Shown piece after piece: positions 29,309 to 37,513 of a DNA stretch of 64,000 nucleotides; position 1 is the stretch's first letter; each line of letters begins with the position of its first letter. The notes beneath the pieces were generated by a model. That model was not told the origin of the DNA and did no database searches. It saw nothing but the letters and a program-made list of their open reading frames with translations. Origin of the DNA: DATKPC01 sp035524275 (GTDB taxonomy: Bacteria; Pseudomonadota; Gammaproteobacteria; Burkholderiales; Burkholderiaceae_F). The DNA is taken from NCBI GenBank assembly GCA_035524275.1, contig DATKPC010000043.1:92560-156559 (forward strand), in the 5' to 3' direction. Position numbers and translations under genes: made by a program.

Positions 29309-29845
29309 CTACAAGCCGAGCGCGAACACCGCAAGGTCATGGCTGGCGGCATCCCAGCGCCGGTCGAACGAGTCGCGCCATGGTCGCAGCGCGCGTGGGG
29401 AATTGAGCCACAGGCTTCCCGCGACGAGTTCGCCGGGCCGCAGCGCCAGCCCGTGGACCGCGTCGACGACGGCGAAGGCATCGTCGCCGACCGGGTCCTC
29501 GGCCGCGGACTGGCGCATCCGGAGGCAGTGCGAGAACGTCCGTTGGAGGTGCTTCAGTCGCGCAGCGTGCGCATCGAGCCACGCCGTGTCGTCGACGAGG
29601 ATGCGGACGCAGGCCAGCCGATCGGACAGCAGGATCTGCTCGAGCCGGTCGACGTGCGTTTTCAGCGTCAGGTCGAAGCGCGACAGGTCGCGGTCGGCGA
29701 AGTCGAGACGGCGCCGTCCGATCGACAGCAGCACCGACACCGCGCGCTGCAGGTTGGCGCGCGAATCCACGGGGAGTTCCTGCGCGCCGGCTCCCGCGCC
29801 GCTGCCCAGCGCCGCCTGGGCGAGAAGATCGACATCGATCGTCAT
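29309..29845 (-). CDS. Hypothetical protein (possibly DUF7931-like)
   Basis: A 178-residue soluble protein with no signal peptide or membrane helix. The N-terminal half has VLLSIGRRRLDFADRDLSRFDLTL and the middle RLACVRILVDDTAWLD. The layout resembles a betaproteobacterial family in which such a domain can follow a GNAT acetyltransferase domain, sometimes called DUF7931, but no acetyltransferase domain is present here. It follows the RoxA-like gene after 27 bases on the same strand, so it is probably in one operon with it. Function unknown. Confidence 0.6.
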   Translation of the reverse strand: MTIDVDLLAQAALGSGAGAGAQELPVDSRANLQRAVSVLLSIGRRRLDFADRDLSRFDLTLKTHVDRLEQILLSDRLACVRILVDDTAWLDAHAARLKHLQRTFSHCLRMRQSAAEDPVGDDAFAVVDAVHGLALRPGELVAGSLWLNSPRALRPWRDSFDRRWDAASHDLAVFALGL

Positions 29846-29872
29846 GGCCTGCCGCCCCGTTCCGGGCCGCGC

Positions 29873-31063
29873 TCAACCGAGGTGTATCCAGCCGGCAAGA
29901 TACCAAATCCGGAGCGTTTCGCTCAGCGTCGTCGTCGTCGCGCGTCCGGCCGAGCCGTCGCCGCGCGGCAGCCGGCGCCGGTTGGCCAGTTCGCGCAGCG
30001 GCGGCGCCAGCGCCGGTGTCGCGATCGTCGCTTCGCCATTGATGGCGAAACGTGAACCGGCGTACAGCATCCGCGTGCGCGGGTCGGCGACGACGCCGCG
30101 GCGCTCGAGCGCGGACGCGAACGCCGACGCGGAGATGCCGCGCGTCGGCCGATCGAAGACGATATGCGCCTTCGGCTCGCTCAGGATCTCGAGAAGCATG
30201 CGGGTCGCGTCGGCGGACGTCGGTCGCCGGCGCGACAGCTGCGCGAACGCAGCAGCGACCAGCGCCGGCGGAAGCCGTGCGGGTTCGCGCGTCGGGCGGG
30301 TGCCGGGATCGACATAGCGGCCGGCCACTCGCGTCGTGTCCGCCATCAGCGCGTGCCAGGGCTCGACGAGTTCCTGCCACGCGGGCGCACGGAAGCCGAC
30401 CGAACTCGTGATCGATTCGCCCAGGGCGACCCCATCGTGCGCGATGTCCGGCGGCAGGTACAGCATGTCGCCCGGCTCCAGGATCCACGAATCGGTGGGC
30501 TCGAATCGGGCGAGGATCTTCAGCGGCAGCCCCGGCAACAGCGGCACCTGAGCCGCGCGGCGACGGCGATCGATGCTCCAGCGCCGGCGCCCGTAGGATT
30601 GGATCAGGAAGACGTCGTACGAATCGACGTGCGGGCCAACGCCTCCGCCGTCCGTCGCGAAGCTCATCATGACGTCGTCGAGGCGCGCATCCGGGAGGAA
30701 GCGGAACCGTTGCAGCAGGGCCTGAGCCCGCCGATCGATGCCGTCGACGCCCTGGACGAGCACGGTCCAGCGGCTTCGGCGTCGCGACGGCACGGCGCGT
30801 CGCGGCAGCGGCCCGTGCGCCAGATGCCAATCGCCGTCGAACGCGGTGACGAGCCGGCTCTCGCCGTCGTCGCGCGCGGCGAGCGACAACAGCGCGTCCG
30901 GATCCATGGCCACCTCGCCCGCCGCGAAGGCCTTGCGGACGAGCAGCGGCCTGCGCTGCCAGTAGTCGCGCAGGAAGGTGGCGACCGGCATCGTGCCCAG
31001 GTGTCGCAGAGGCTCGACCGGGATCCTCGGCGTCGTCGAACTCGTTCGATTCATCCGGCGCAT
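29873..31063 (-). CDS. RoxA-type ribosomal oxygenase (50S protein L16 arginine hydroxylase family)
   Basis: A cupin/JmjC-type Fe(II)/2-oxoglutarate oxygenase of the YcfD/RoxA family, which hydroxylates an arginine of ribosomal protein L16. The protein is 396 residues from the ATG at 31063; TTG 31072 and ATG 31054 are alternatives. The iron ligands are visible as HVD in GPHVDSYDVFLIQ and the distal His in DIAHDGVALGE. The N-terminal segment has WQRRPLLVRKAF, a family mark. A winged-helix-like C-terminal part (VFDRPTRGISASAF) follows. It is divergent from the FKBP gene across about 45 bases. Confidence 0.82.
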   Translation of the reverse strand: MRRMNRTSSTTPRIPVEPLRHLGTMPVATFLRDYWQRRPLLVRKAFAAGEVAMDPDALLSLAARDDGESRLVTAFDGDWHLAHGPLPRRAVPSRRRSRWTVLVQGVDGIDRRAQALLQRFRFLPDARLDDVMMSFATDGGGVGPHVDSYDVFLIQSYGRRRWSIDRRRRAAQVPLLPGLPLKILARFEPTDSWILEPGDMLYLPPDIAHDGVALGESITSSVGFRAPAWQELVEPWHALMADTTRVAGRYVDPGTRPTREPARLPPALVAAAFAQLSRRRPTSADATRMLLEILSEPKAHIVFDRPTRGISASAFASALERRGVVADPRTRMLYAGSRFAINGEATIATPALAPPLRELANRRRLPRGDGSAGRATTTTLSETLRIWYLAGWIHLG

Positions 31064-31108
31064 AATGCCCAAAAGCCGCTCCGGTCACGAGATGTCCCCG
31101 CACGATCG

Positions 31109-31615
31109 ATGACGATGGTCATTGCGCCGCCCTGCCTGGTCGAGATCCACGTCGAATTGTTCGACCTGCAGGGCAACCTGCTGGAGCGCACCGAGGCGCC
31201 GCTCGCCTACCTGCACGGCGCTGGCGACATTTTTCCGGCGCTGGAGGCGCGGCTCGAAGGCCACGAGGCCGGCGACCGGCTGACCGTCGACCTGGAGCCG
31301 GCGCAGGCATTCGGCGACTACGACGCCGAGCGCGTCCACCTCGTCGCGCGCCAGCTGCTGGGCGTCGATTGCGGCATCGGGATGCAGGTCGAGGGCGTGC
31401 CGGGCCAAAGGTCCGACGGACACCGGTATCGCATCACGGATCTCGCCCCGGACGTGGCGGTGCTCGACGGAAACCATCCGTACGCCGGCATCGACCTGCG
31501 TTTCGAGATCCGGGTCGTCAAGGTCACGGACGTCGATCCGACGGGGATCGAGGAGCTCGACGTCGAGGAGGCGCGGCCGCCGGGTTTCCTGCGCGTCGCG
31601 CCGGCGCGCGAATAG
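31109..31615 (+). CDS. FKBP-type peptidyl-prolyl isomerase, SlyD/SlpA-like
   Basis: A 168-residue FKBP-family proline isomerase with an inserted chaperone-like flap domain. The family core is seen in LEARLEGHEAGDRLTVDLEPAQAFGDY (given here in part: GHEAGDRLTVDLEPAQAF). The hallmark spacing of the insert (residues about 75-125, NHPYAGIDLRFEI) follows. No His-rich metal tail is present, unlike SlyD, so SlpA/FkpB-like is also possible. Start ATG at 31109 or 31115. It is convergent with mutS, with only 7 bases between the stops. Confidence 0.85.
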   Translation: MTMVIAPPCLVEIHVELFDLQGNLLERTEAPLAYLHGAGDIFPALEARLEGHEAGDRLTVDLEPAQAFGDYDAERVHLVARQLLGVDCGIGMQVEGVPGQRSDGHRYRITDLAPDVAVLDGNHPYAGIDLRFEIRVVKVTDVDPTGIEELDVEEARPPGFLRVAPARE

Positions 31616-31622
31616 CAGGATC

Positions 31623-34301
31623 CTACGTGCCGTCGCCGTCCCCGGCGATCGACTTCAGATCGTAGAGCAGCGCCAGCGCTTCGCGTGGCGTCAGCGCATC
31701 GACATCGACCGACCTGATTCGTTCCCGAAGCGCATCCGGCAGCGCTGCCGCGACACCCTCGTTCGCGGCCCCCGCGATCGGTGGATCGTCCCCCGCGGCA
31801 GCTGCGGCCGCGGCAAAGAGCTCCAGTTGCGGGCGCGCAGCCGCGGCGCGCTGCTCCAGCTGCGCGAGCTGCGCGCGGGCGCGCCGCACGACGGCCGGCG
31901 GAATGCCGGCAAGCTGCGCCACGGCAAGCCCGTAGCTGCGGCTCGCGGGTCCGGGACGAACCTCGTGCAGGAACACGACGTTGCCGCGGACCTCGGCGGC
32001 CGCGACGTGGGCGTTGTCGACGCCGCGCAGCGTTTGCGAGAGTTCCGTCAGCTCGAAGTAGTGCGTCGCGAACAGGCACAGGCAACGGTTTCCCGCCGCG
32101 AGCTCGTGAGCGATCGCGAAGGCGAGGGCGAGGCCGTCGAACGTCGACGTCCCGCGGCCGATCTCGTCCATCAGCACGAGGCTGCGATCGGTTGCGAGGT
32201 GCAGGATCGCCGCGGCCTCGGTCATCTCGACCATGAACGTCGAGGCGCCGCGCGCCAGGTCGTCGGCGGCGCCGATGCGCGTCATGATCCGGTCGATGGC
32301 GCCGATCCGCGCCCGCGTGGCGGGCACGAAGCTGCCGCAGCGCGCGAGCAGCGCGATCAGCGCCACCGAGCGCATGTACGTCGACTTGCCGCCCATGTTC
32401 GGTCCGGTGACCACGAGGAGGCGGCGCTCGCTATCGAGGCGGCAGTCGTTGGGCACGTAGGTGTCCAGCGCACGCTCGACGACGGGATGCCGCGCGCCTT
32501 CGATGTCGACGACGGCATCGGGTTCCAGCTGCGGCCGGACCCAGCCGGCCAGCGTCGCGTGGTGCGCCAGCGAAGCGATGGCATCGACCGTCCCGAGGGC
32601 CTCGGCCGCTGCGATCAGGCGCGGGACGTCCGGCGCCAGCGCAGCCACGAGCTCGTCGTAGAGCAGCCGCTCGCGCTGTCGCGCGCGCTCCTGCGCCGAA
32701 AGCGCCTTGTCCTCGAACGCCTTGAGCTCCGGCGTGATGTAGCGCTCGGCGTTCTTCAGCGTCTGGCGGCGCCGGTAGTCGTCCGGCACCTTGTCGGCCT
32801 GGCCGTGCGTGACCTCGATGTAGTAGCCGTGGACGCGGTTGTATTCGACGCGCAGGTTCGCAATTCCCGTTCGCGCGCGTTCCCGCGACTCCAGGTCGAG
32901 CAGGAACTGCCCGCTGTCGTCGCGCAGCGATCGAAGCTCGTCGAGCTCCGCATCGACGCCGGCGGCGATCACGTCGCCATCGCGCGCGCTGGCGGCCGGC
33001 TCCTGCATCAGCGACGTCCGAAGGCGTGCGATCGCCGACTGCGGCAGGACGAGCCGCTGCGCGATCCGGTTCGTCGGCTCCGCGCCGATCTGCTGCAGCC
33101 GCGTGCCGAGGCGCTCCACGGCGACGGCGGCATCGCGCAGCGCGGCGAGCTCGCGCGGGCGGGCGGTCTTGAGGCCGATCCGCGAGGCGATCCGGTCGAT
33201 GTCAGGAACCTCGCGCAGCTGTGTCGCGACGTCGGCGACGGCATCCGCATCGCGCAGCGCGGCGACCAGGTCGTGTCGCTCGCCAGCCGCGGCGTCGTCG
33301 CGCAGCGGATGATGAAGCCAGTGGCGCAGGCGGCGGCTCCCCATGCCGGTCGCGCAGTGGTCGACGACCCGGAACAGCGTCGGGCCATCGGGATCGTGCA
33401 GCGGCTCGGTGAGTTCCAGGTTGCGCCGCGTCGCCGGATCGAGGCCGACATAGTCCAGCGCGGATTCGACGCGCAACGTCGTCACGTGCGCAAGGCGCTC
33501 GTTCTGCGTCTTCTGCGCGTAGTCGAGCAGCGCCGCACAGGCGGCGAGCAGCGCCGGCTGGTCGTCGATGCCGAAGGCGCGAAGCGTCGCGACGCCCAGT
33601 TGTTCGCACAGCAGCGCACGCCCGCGCTCCGCGTCGAAATGCCAGTCCGGCACGAAGCGAAGCGGGCATCCCCCAAGGCCCGTCAGCGCCGCAGAGGACG
33701 CGACCGGGCCCCCCTCGCGCCCGCGCTGCGCCTCGGCGAGCACGACCTCGGCCGGATCGATGCGCGCGAGGTCGGAGGCGATCTCCGCCGGCGTCGTCAC
33801 CATCGCGCGCAAGTCCCCGCTCGCGAGAACCAGCCAGGCGATGCCGATCGGCGCGCTGCCATGGCGACGGCTGCCCGCCGCGTCGCCCATCGCGATGGCG
33901 GCGAGGCGGGCGTCATCCTTCTGCTCCAGCAGGCCGCCGTCGGTCAGCGTTCCCGGCGTGACGACGCGCACGACCTGGCGTTCGACCGGTCCGCGCGACG
34001 TCGCCGGGTCGCCGATCTGTTCGCAGATCGCGATCGATTCGCCGAGGCGCACGAGGCGCGCGAGGTACTGCTCGACGCTGACCGCGGGTACGCCGGCCAT
34101 CTTGACGGGCGCGCCGGCGGACGTTCCGCGTGACGTCAACGTGATGTTCAGCAGCCGCGCGGCGCGCTCCGCGTCGTCGTAGAACATCTCGTAGAAATCG
34201 CCCATCCGGTAGAAGAGCAGCGTGTCCGGATAGGCAGACTTCAGCCGCAGGTACTGCTGCATCATCGGGGTGTGTGCCGAAAAATCTTGAAGATCAGGCA
34301 C
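31623..34301 (-). CDS. mutS: DNA mismatch repair protein MutS
   Basis: Recognises base mismatches and small loops and starts methyl-directed repair with MutL. The protein is 892 residues. The mismatch-binding Phe-x-Glu is in RMGDFYEMFYDD (residues 32-43). The ATPase has Walker A GPNMGGKSTYMR and Walker B LVLMDEIGRGTSTFDG. The C-terminus is the usual helix-turn-helix dimerisation region. The start is GTG at 34301, needed to include the conserved N-terminal FSAHTPMMQQYLRLK; the next in-frame ATG would cut it. Immediately upstream is an integrase remnant, so its native upstream neighbour and perhaps promoter have been replaced. Confidence 0.96.
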   Translation of the reverse strand: MPDLQDFSAHTPMMQQYLRLKSAYPDTLLFYRMGDFYEMFYDDAERAARLLNITLTSRGTSAGAPVKMAGVPAVSVEQYLARLVRLGESIAICEQIGDPATSRGPVERQVVRVVTPGTLTDGGLLEQKDDARLAAIAMGDAAGSRRHGSAPIGIAWLVLASGDLRAMVTTPAEIASDLARIDPAEVVLAEAQRGREGGPVASSAALTGLGGCPLRFVPDWHFDAERGRALLCEQLGVATLRAFGIDDQPALLAACAALLDYAQKTQNERLAHVTTLRVESALDYVGLDPATRRNLELTEPLHDPDGPTLFRVVDHCATGMGSRRLRHWLHHPLRDDAAAGERHDLVAALRDADAVADVATQLREVPDIDRIASRIGLKTARPRELAALRDAAVAVERLGTRLQQIGAEPTNRIAQRLVLPQSAIARLRTSLMQEPAASARDGDVIAAGVDAELDELRSLRDDSGQFLLDLESRERARTGIANLRVEYNRVHGYYIEVTHGQADKVPDDYRRRQTLKNAERYITPELKAFEDKALSAQERARQRERLLYDELVAALAPDVPRLIAAAEALGTVDAIASLAHHATLAGWVRPQLEPDAVVDIEGARHPVVERALDTYVPNDCRLDSERRLLVVTGPNMGGKSTYMRSVALIALLARCGSFVPATRARIGAIDRIMTRIGAADDLARGASTFMVEMTEAAAILHLATDRSLVLMDEIGRGTSTFDGLALAFAIAHELAAGNRCLCLFATHYFELTELSQTLRGVDNAHVAAAEVRGNVVFLHEVRPGPASRSYGLAVAQLAGIPPAVVRRARAQLAQLEQRAAAARPQLELFAAAAAAAGDDPPIAGAANEGVAAALPDALRERIRSVDVDALTPREALALLYDLKSIAGDGDGT

Positions 34302-34916
34302 TTACGATCCCGATTTGTCGAATATGTCGAGCGGTTGTCGAGAACTCGGAAGTTCTGCGACGATCGTTTCGCGCTGGCGGATGTCGCGCGCGGTCATGGC
34401 GGGGGAGCTATGTCCGCCGAGCGCCTGGGCGTTCTTGCCCTGTCGCTTGGCATCGGTCAAGGATTTCGTGCACTGGTCGTGCAGATGCGCGTCCCTGACG
34501 CCGTCGGCGGAGATCTCGGAGAGCCGAATCGCAAGCACATCGCCGATTAGCGCACGATTGTGCAGGCTTGGCCCACCGTCGAAGTGTCGGGACAGCGCTT
34601 GCAGAAGGTCCTTCGTCGTCACCTGGTGCGGCGCGAATTCACCGAGCGACTCTTCGAGCGCACGCGCGACGGTCGGGTACTGCTTGGCGGCGGAAGGCTT
34701 GAGTCCCGGCGAAACGTGACCCGGCGCGCGATCGATCCGGTCAGGCATCAATCCCGAACCATCCGCTCCGGCGATCAACCGCGCGTACTCAAGGAGGGTG
34801 GATGGCAGGTCCTGGGTGATCGGATGCCACAGGTTCTTTTCGACGTACGAGGACCGACCGTGCCGGGGGGGGAGGCACGGGGGCAGGGTACGGTTTTCAA
34901 TTCGGGAGCGGCTCAT
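34302..34916 (-). pseudogene. Degenerate tyrosine recombinase (phage/island integrase remnant)
   Basis: A reading frame of about 204 codons that keeps both ends of an integrase but not its centre. The start (MSRSRIENRTLPPCLPPR) and the following YVEKNLWHPITQDLPSTL match the N-terminal arm. The stretch TTKDLLQALSRHF belongs to the core-binding domain. Most of the catalytic domain is missing. The C-terminal part DAHLHDQCTKSLTDAKRQG then ALGGHSSPAMTARDIRQRE is the conserved end of integrases. Two catalytic positions are changed: the box II Arg (usually HDLR) is Cys in LHDQC, and the nucleophilic Tyr (usually MTxRYIR) is Asp in MTARDIR. It cannot be active. It abuts mutS and marks a past insertion. 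Confidence 0.8.
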
Positions 34917-35016
34917 CGCTTCGGCAACCGCACCTGCGGGCGTCGGGATGCTGCATTCTGCCCGACAGTACGCGTATCCGTGGCCCCAGCTCACATGCCG
35001 CTGCCGGCGCCGGCGC

Positions 35017-35484
35017 TCAGCCGCTCATCGGGGACGAGTGTGCCCGCACGCGCAGTCGCCCGGCGATGCGCAGTCCGTCACGGATGTTGAAGCTCATCAA
35101 CGCGAGATTCGTCACGCCCGCGACCAGCTCGATCGCCTGCACGGCGTAAAAGGCGGCGTCGAAGGAACGGGCGGCTGCCCAGCGGTTGAGCATGATCGCG
35201 CAGGGCACGAGCACCAGTAGCCCGTTGGCCGCGATGATGGGCATGCGCTTCTTCTTGGCGTCGACGAGTCGACCCTGGCGGGACCGAGACAGGATCAATC
35301 CGCTGCCGCCGGCGGCCGCGATGGCAGGGATCAGAATCCATAGGCCGGGCGTAACGATCAGCGATTTCAATCGCGCTACGGCGGCGGGCGATCCGAACAA
35401 CTCGGTGAGGACCGTCGAGAGGAAGAATGTGGCGATGCACAGCGGAGCCAGGACGCCTCCGATGCGGTGCGCGAATTTGGGCAT
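35017..35484 (-). CDS. Small integral membrane protein of unknown function
   Basis: A 155-residue protein with four hydrophobic segments (about residues 8-28, 42-64, 82-100 and 112-132). A basic cytoplasmic loop (RSRQGRLVDAKKKR) sits between the second and third. No catalytic motif or known family is recognised. The end (NIRDGLRIAGRLRVRAHSS) is hydrophilic. It lies 18 bases downstream of the ABM-domain gene on the same strand and is probably co-transcribed with it and controlled by the divergent LysR protein. Codon use is like the neighbours. Confidence 0.65.
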   Translation of the reverse strand: MPKFAHRIGGVLAPLCIATFFLSTVLTELFGSPAAVARLKSLIVTPGLWILIPAIAAAGGSGLILSRSRQGRLVDAKKKRMPIIAANGLLVLVPCAIMLNRWAAARSFDAAFYAVQAIELVAGVTNLALMSFNIRDGLRIAGRLRVRAHSSPMSG

Positions 35485-35502
35485 GCAAAACCTCGCTTCG
35501 AT

Positions 35503-35871
35503 CTAGGCCGCACAGAGATTCGGTACCGCGACCTTCTCGAACAAGTGCGGCCTGGCCAAGGCGCTCGACGGGTACGCCGCGAGTGCGCCGATGAAGTCGG
35601 GATGCGTGAACGCGGCCTGGAAATGGCCGACCGACTCCCAGACGGCGTAGTTCATGAACATGCGGCTCTCGCCGACGGCTCGATGCAGTTGCGTCGACAG
35701 GAAGCCAGGCTGCCGCTTCATCCAGTTGGCGTCCTTCTCCCACGCAGCCATCAGCGCCGGGATGTCCTGTTCGGCGACGTTGAAGAGGTTGACCAGAACG
35801 ACCGGCGACGCTGTCGCCTGGAACTGCTGGTCGATGGGGCAGGACGAGTCGAGGGGTTGAAGGTTCAGCAT
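35503..35871 (-). CDS. ABM-domain (antibiotic biosynthesis monooxygenase-like) protein
   Basis: A 122-residue ferredoxin-like dimeric alpha/beta barrel protein. VVLVNLFNVAEQDIPALMAAW, given in part here as VVLVNLFNVAEQ, and FLSTQLHRAVGESRMFMNYA with the downstream AVWESVGHFQAAF are typical of the ABM superfamily. Members include quinone or heme monooxygenases, but many lack a known reaction. The ATG at 35871 gives the natural start; the longer frame upstream overlaps the LysR control region. It is divergent from a lysR gene, which probably regulates it. Paired with a small membrane protein downstream. Confidence 0.75.
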   Translation of the reverse strand: MLNLQPLDSSCPIDQQFQATASPVVLVNLFNVAEQDIPALMAAWEKDANWMKRQPGFLSTQLHRAVGESRMFMNYAVWESVGHFQAAFTHPDFIGALAAYPSSALARPHLFEKVAVPNLCAA

Positions 35872-36007
35872 GTTCGTTCTCGCGCGGGTGGTCGACGAGG
35901 CGAGACTCTGGACGCCCGCCGCCGGCATGCCTAGACCGGACCCGCCGACACACTGTTTGGATTTCGTCGACAATCGGATGGCCATCGTGGCGGCGACGGG
36001 GGACCGC
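35872..36007. promoter_or_regulatory. Divergent control region of the ABM gene and lysR
   Basis: A 136-base gap between two divergent starts, the standard place for a LysR-type operator and both promoters. It is less G+C-rich near 35955-35990 (ACACTGTTTGGATTTCGTCG). No clear T-N11-A palindrome could be picked out by eye. Confidence 0.4.
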
Positions 36008-36943
36008 ATGGACCGATTCGACGCAATGCGTGCGCTCGTACAGGTCGTGGATAGCGGCAGCTACACGAGAGCCGCCGAGCAATTGGGCTTGCACAAGGCA
36101 ACCGTCAGCCAGCAGGTCCAGCAGCTCGAGGACCGTCTCGGTTTACGGCTTCTTGTACGGTCGACGCGCCAGGTCACGCCGACGGCCGAGGGGCTGGCGT
36201 ATTGCGAGCAAGCGCGCGCAATTCTCGGGCAGGTCGATGAGGCGGAGTCGACGCTGCGCAAGGGCTCCCGTGCGCTTGCTGGCCACCTGAGGGTGAACGT
36301 GCCGGTGGCCATGGGCCGCCAGGTTTTTGCACCGGAGATTGCCGGCTTCCTCGATCGCCACCCGAAGATCACGCTGGAAATGGGCTGCAGCGACCGGACG
36401 GTCGACCTCATTCGCGAAGGCGTTGATTGCGCGCTGCGCGGCGGCGCCATGCCCGACTCGCAACTGACGGCCCGGCGTCTCGGCGACCTGCGCTTCGCGC
36501 TTTGCGCTGCGCCTGCGTACATCGAAAGGTACGGCCTTCCGTCAAGTCCGGACGAGCTCGCTCGTCACCACCAGGTCGGCTACGTGCTTGCATCCACCGG
36601 CAAGATTCGGTCGGTGCGTCTGGAGCGGGAAGGCCGGGTCGCCGTACAGGACGTCCCGGCCCGTTTCGTCACGACCGATAGTGCGGCCGCCTTGAGTGCG
36701 GCTCTCGACGGCCTGGGTCTGTTCGTGCTTGCCGAGTTCGTGGCAAGCCACTATCTCGCAAGCGGCGCGCTCATTCGCGTGCTGCCGGGGTGGCAGTGCC
36801 CGTCGTTGCCGCTGCAGCTGGTGACGCCGACGTCGAGCAAACGAACGGCGCGGGTACAGGCATTCATGGATTGGGCACGGGCGCTGATCGTGCGTCGACT
36901 GGGCCCGCACCTCGAGGCCCGCGCCGAGGACATTTCTCGCTAA
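36008..36943 (+). CDS. LysR-family transcriptional regulator
   Basis: A 311-residue regulator. The N-terminal winged helix-turn-helix is clear in MRALVQVVDSGSYTRAAEQL and LGLHKATVSQQVQQLEDRLG. The C-terminal two-lobed effector domain begins near residue 88 (GHLRVNVPVAMGRQVFAPEI). The ATG at 36008 is the usual LysR start (MDRFDAMRALVQ); in-frame starts upstream would add a non-homologous tail. It is divergent from the ABM/membrane protein pair and probably controls it in response to an unknown small molecule. The subgroup resembles CrgA-like regulators. Confidence 0.88.
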   Translation: MDRFDAMRALVQVVDSGSYTRAAEQLGLHKATVSQQVQQLEDRLGLRLLVRSTRQVTPTAEGLAYCEQARAILGQVDEAESTLRKGSRALAGHLRVNVPVAMGRQVFAPEIAGFLDRHPKITLEMGCSDRTVDLIREGVDCALRGGAMPDSQLTARRLGDLRFALCAAPAYIERYGLPSSPDELARHHQVGYVLASTGKIRSVRLEREGRVAVQDVPARFVTTDSAAALSAALDGLGLFVLAEFVASHYLASGALIRVLPGWQCPSLPLQLVTPTSSKRTARVQAFMDWARALIVRRLGPHLEARAEDISR

Positions 36944-36978
36944 GAACGAATCCGGCTGCAGGTCCGACCACGCACAAC

Positions 36979-37368
36979 CTAGCGATGGCGCCGCGGCTTG
37001 GCCGCAGCGAGGAATCCTGCCCGCTGCGCGATTTCGGATGCGAAGCGCTTGCCGATCTGCCCGCAGACCAGGTCGCATAGCTGGTATGTGCCCGTGTCGG
37101 CGATGCGGTAGAAGGAGTTCGTTCCACGCGGCCTCCGCTCGACGACGCCAGAAGCGAGCAATAACGCGAGATGCTTGGATACGTTGGCCTGGCTCACGCC
37201 GATTTCGGCGGTCAACGCTCCGACATTGCGCTCACCCGAGCGCAACGCATTGAGCAACTTGAGGCGCGTCGGTTCCGACAGCGCCTTGAAGTAGTCAGCG
37301 ACTCGTTCGAGCGCCGCATCGTCCAGTCCATCCATGAACGCATCCACGGGCCGGCAAGGGTTTGTCAT
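36979..37368 (-). CDS. ArsR-family transcriptional regulator (YgaV/BigR-like)
   Basis: A 129-residue dimeric winged-helix repressor. The DNA-binding part is FKALSEPTRLKLLNALRSGE then VSQANVSKHLALLLASGVVE, and the wing is RRPRGTNSFYRI. Two cysteines occur in LCDLVCG near residues 101-105 (YQLCDLVCGQI) and another at residue 5. A DUF2892/YgaP-like gene lies in the divergent operon, as in the E. coli ygaVP pair. Members of this subgroup can sense persulfides, so such a role is plausible but unproven. The start at 37368 leaves an AT-rich dyad immediately upstream, so autorepression is likely. Confidence 0.85.
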   Translation of the reverse strand: MTNPCRPVDAFMDGLDDAALERVADYFKALSEPTRLKLLNALRSGERNVGALTAEIGVSQANVSKHLALLLASGVVERRPRGTNSFYRIADTGTYQLCDLVCGQIGKRFASEIAQRAGFLAAAKPRRHR

Positions 37369-37369
37369 G

Positions 37370-37417
37370 ATCTTAGACGATGCATGCTTGCATAAGATAT
37401 CAAGAGTATGCCAATAT
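37370..37417. promoter_or_regulatory. ArsR operator and divergent promoter region
   Basis: This AT-rich stretch is unlike its surroundings. ATCTTA (37370-37375) and TAAGAT (37393-37398) flank ATGCA (37380-37384) and TGCAT (37389-37393) in a broken dyad typical of ArsR operators. On the plus strand TTGCAT (37388-37393) and CAATAT (37412-37417), 18 bases apart, fit a -35/-10 pair for the efflux operon, so repressor binding would block it. The dyad is 2 bases from the arsR start. Confidence 0.6.
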
Positions 37418-37513
37418 AGCGAAATAGTAAAGTCTTTTGACCAAGCCGGAAGTTGGCGGGGGCACGTGGCGCGATGCCGATTCGCCCGCGCCGGCAGGAT
37501 GTGGAAGCGAGCG

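Noticed and set aside
34560..35090. Plus-strand frame opposite the integrase remnant
   Set aside because: The minus strand has recognisable integrase motifs here, and the plus-strand translation has no domain.
37334..37513. Upstream extension of the membrane fusion protein over the ArsR operator
   Set aside because: It crosses the AT-rich control region and has no signal peptide or homology; the start at 37514 gives a normal export signal.
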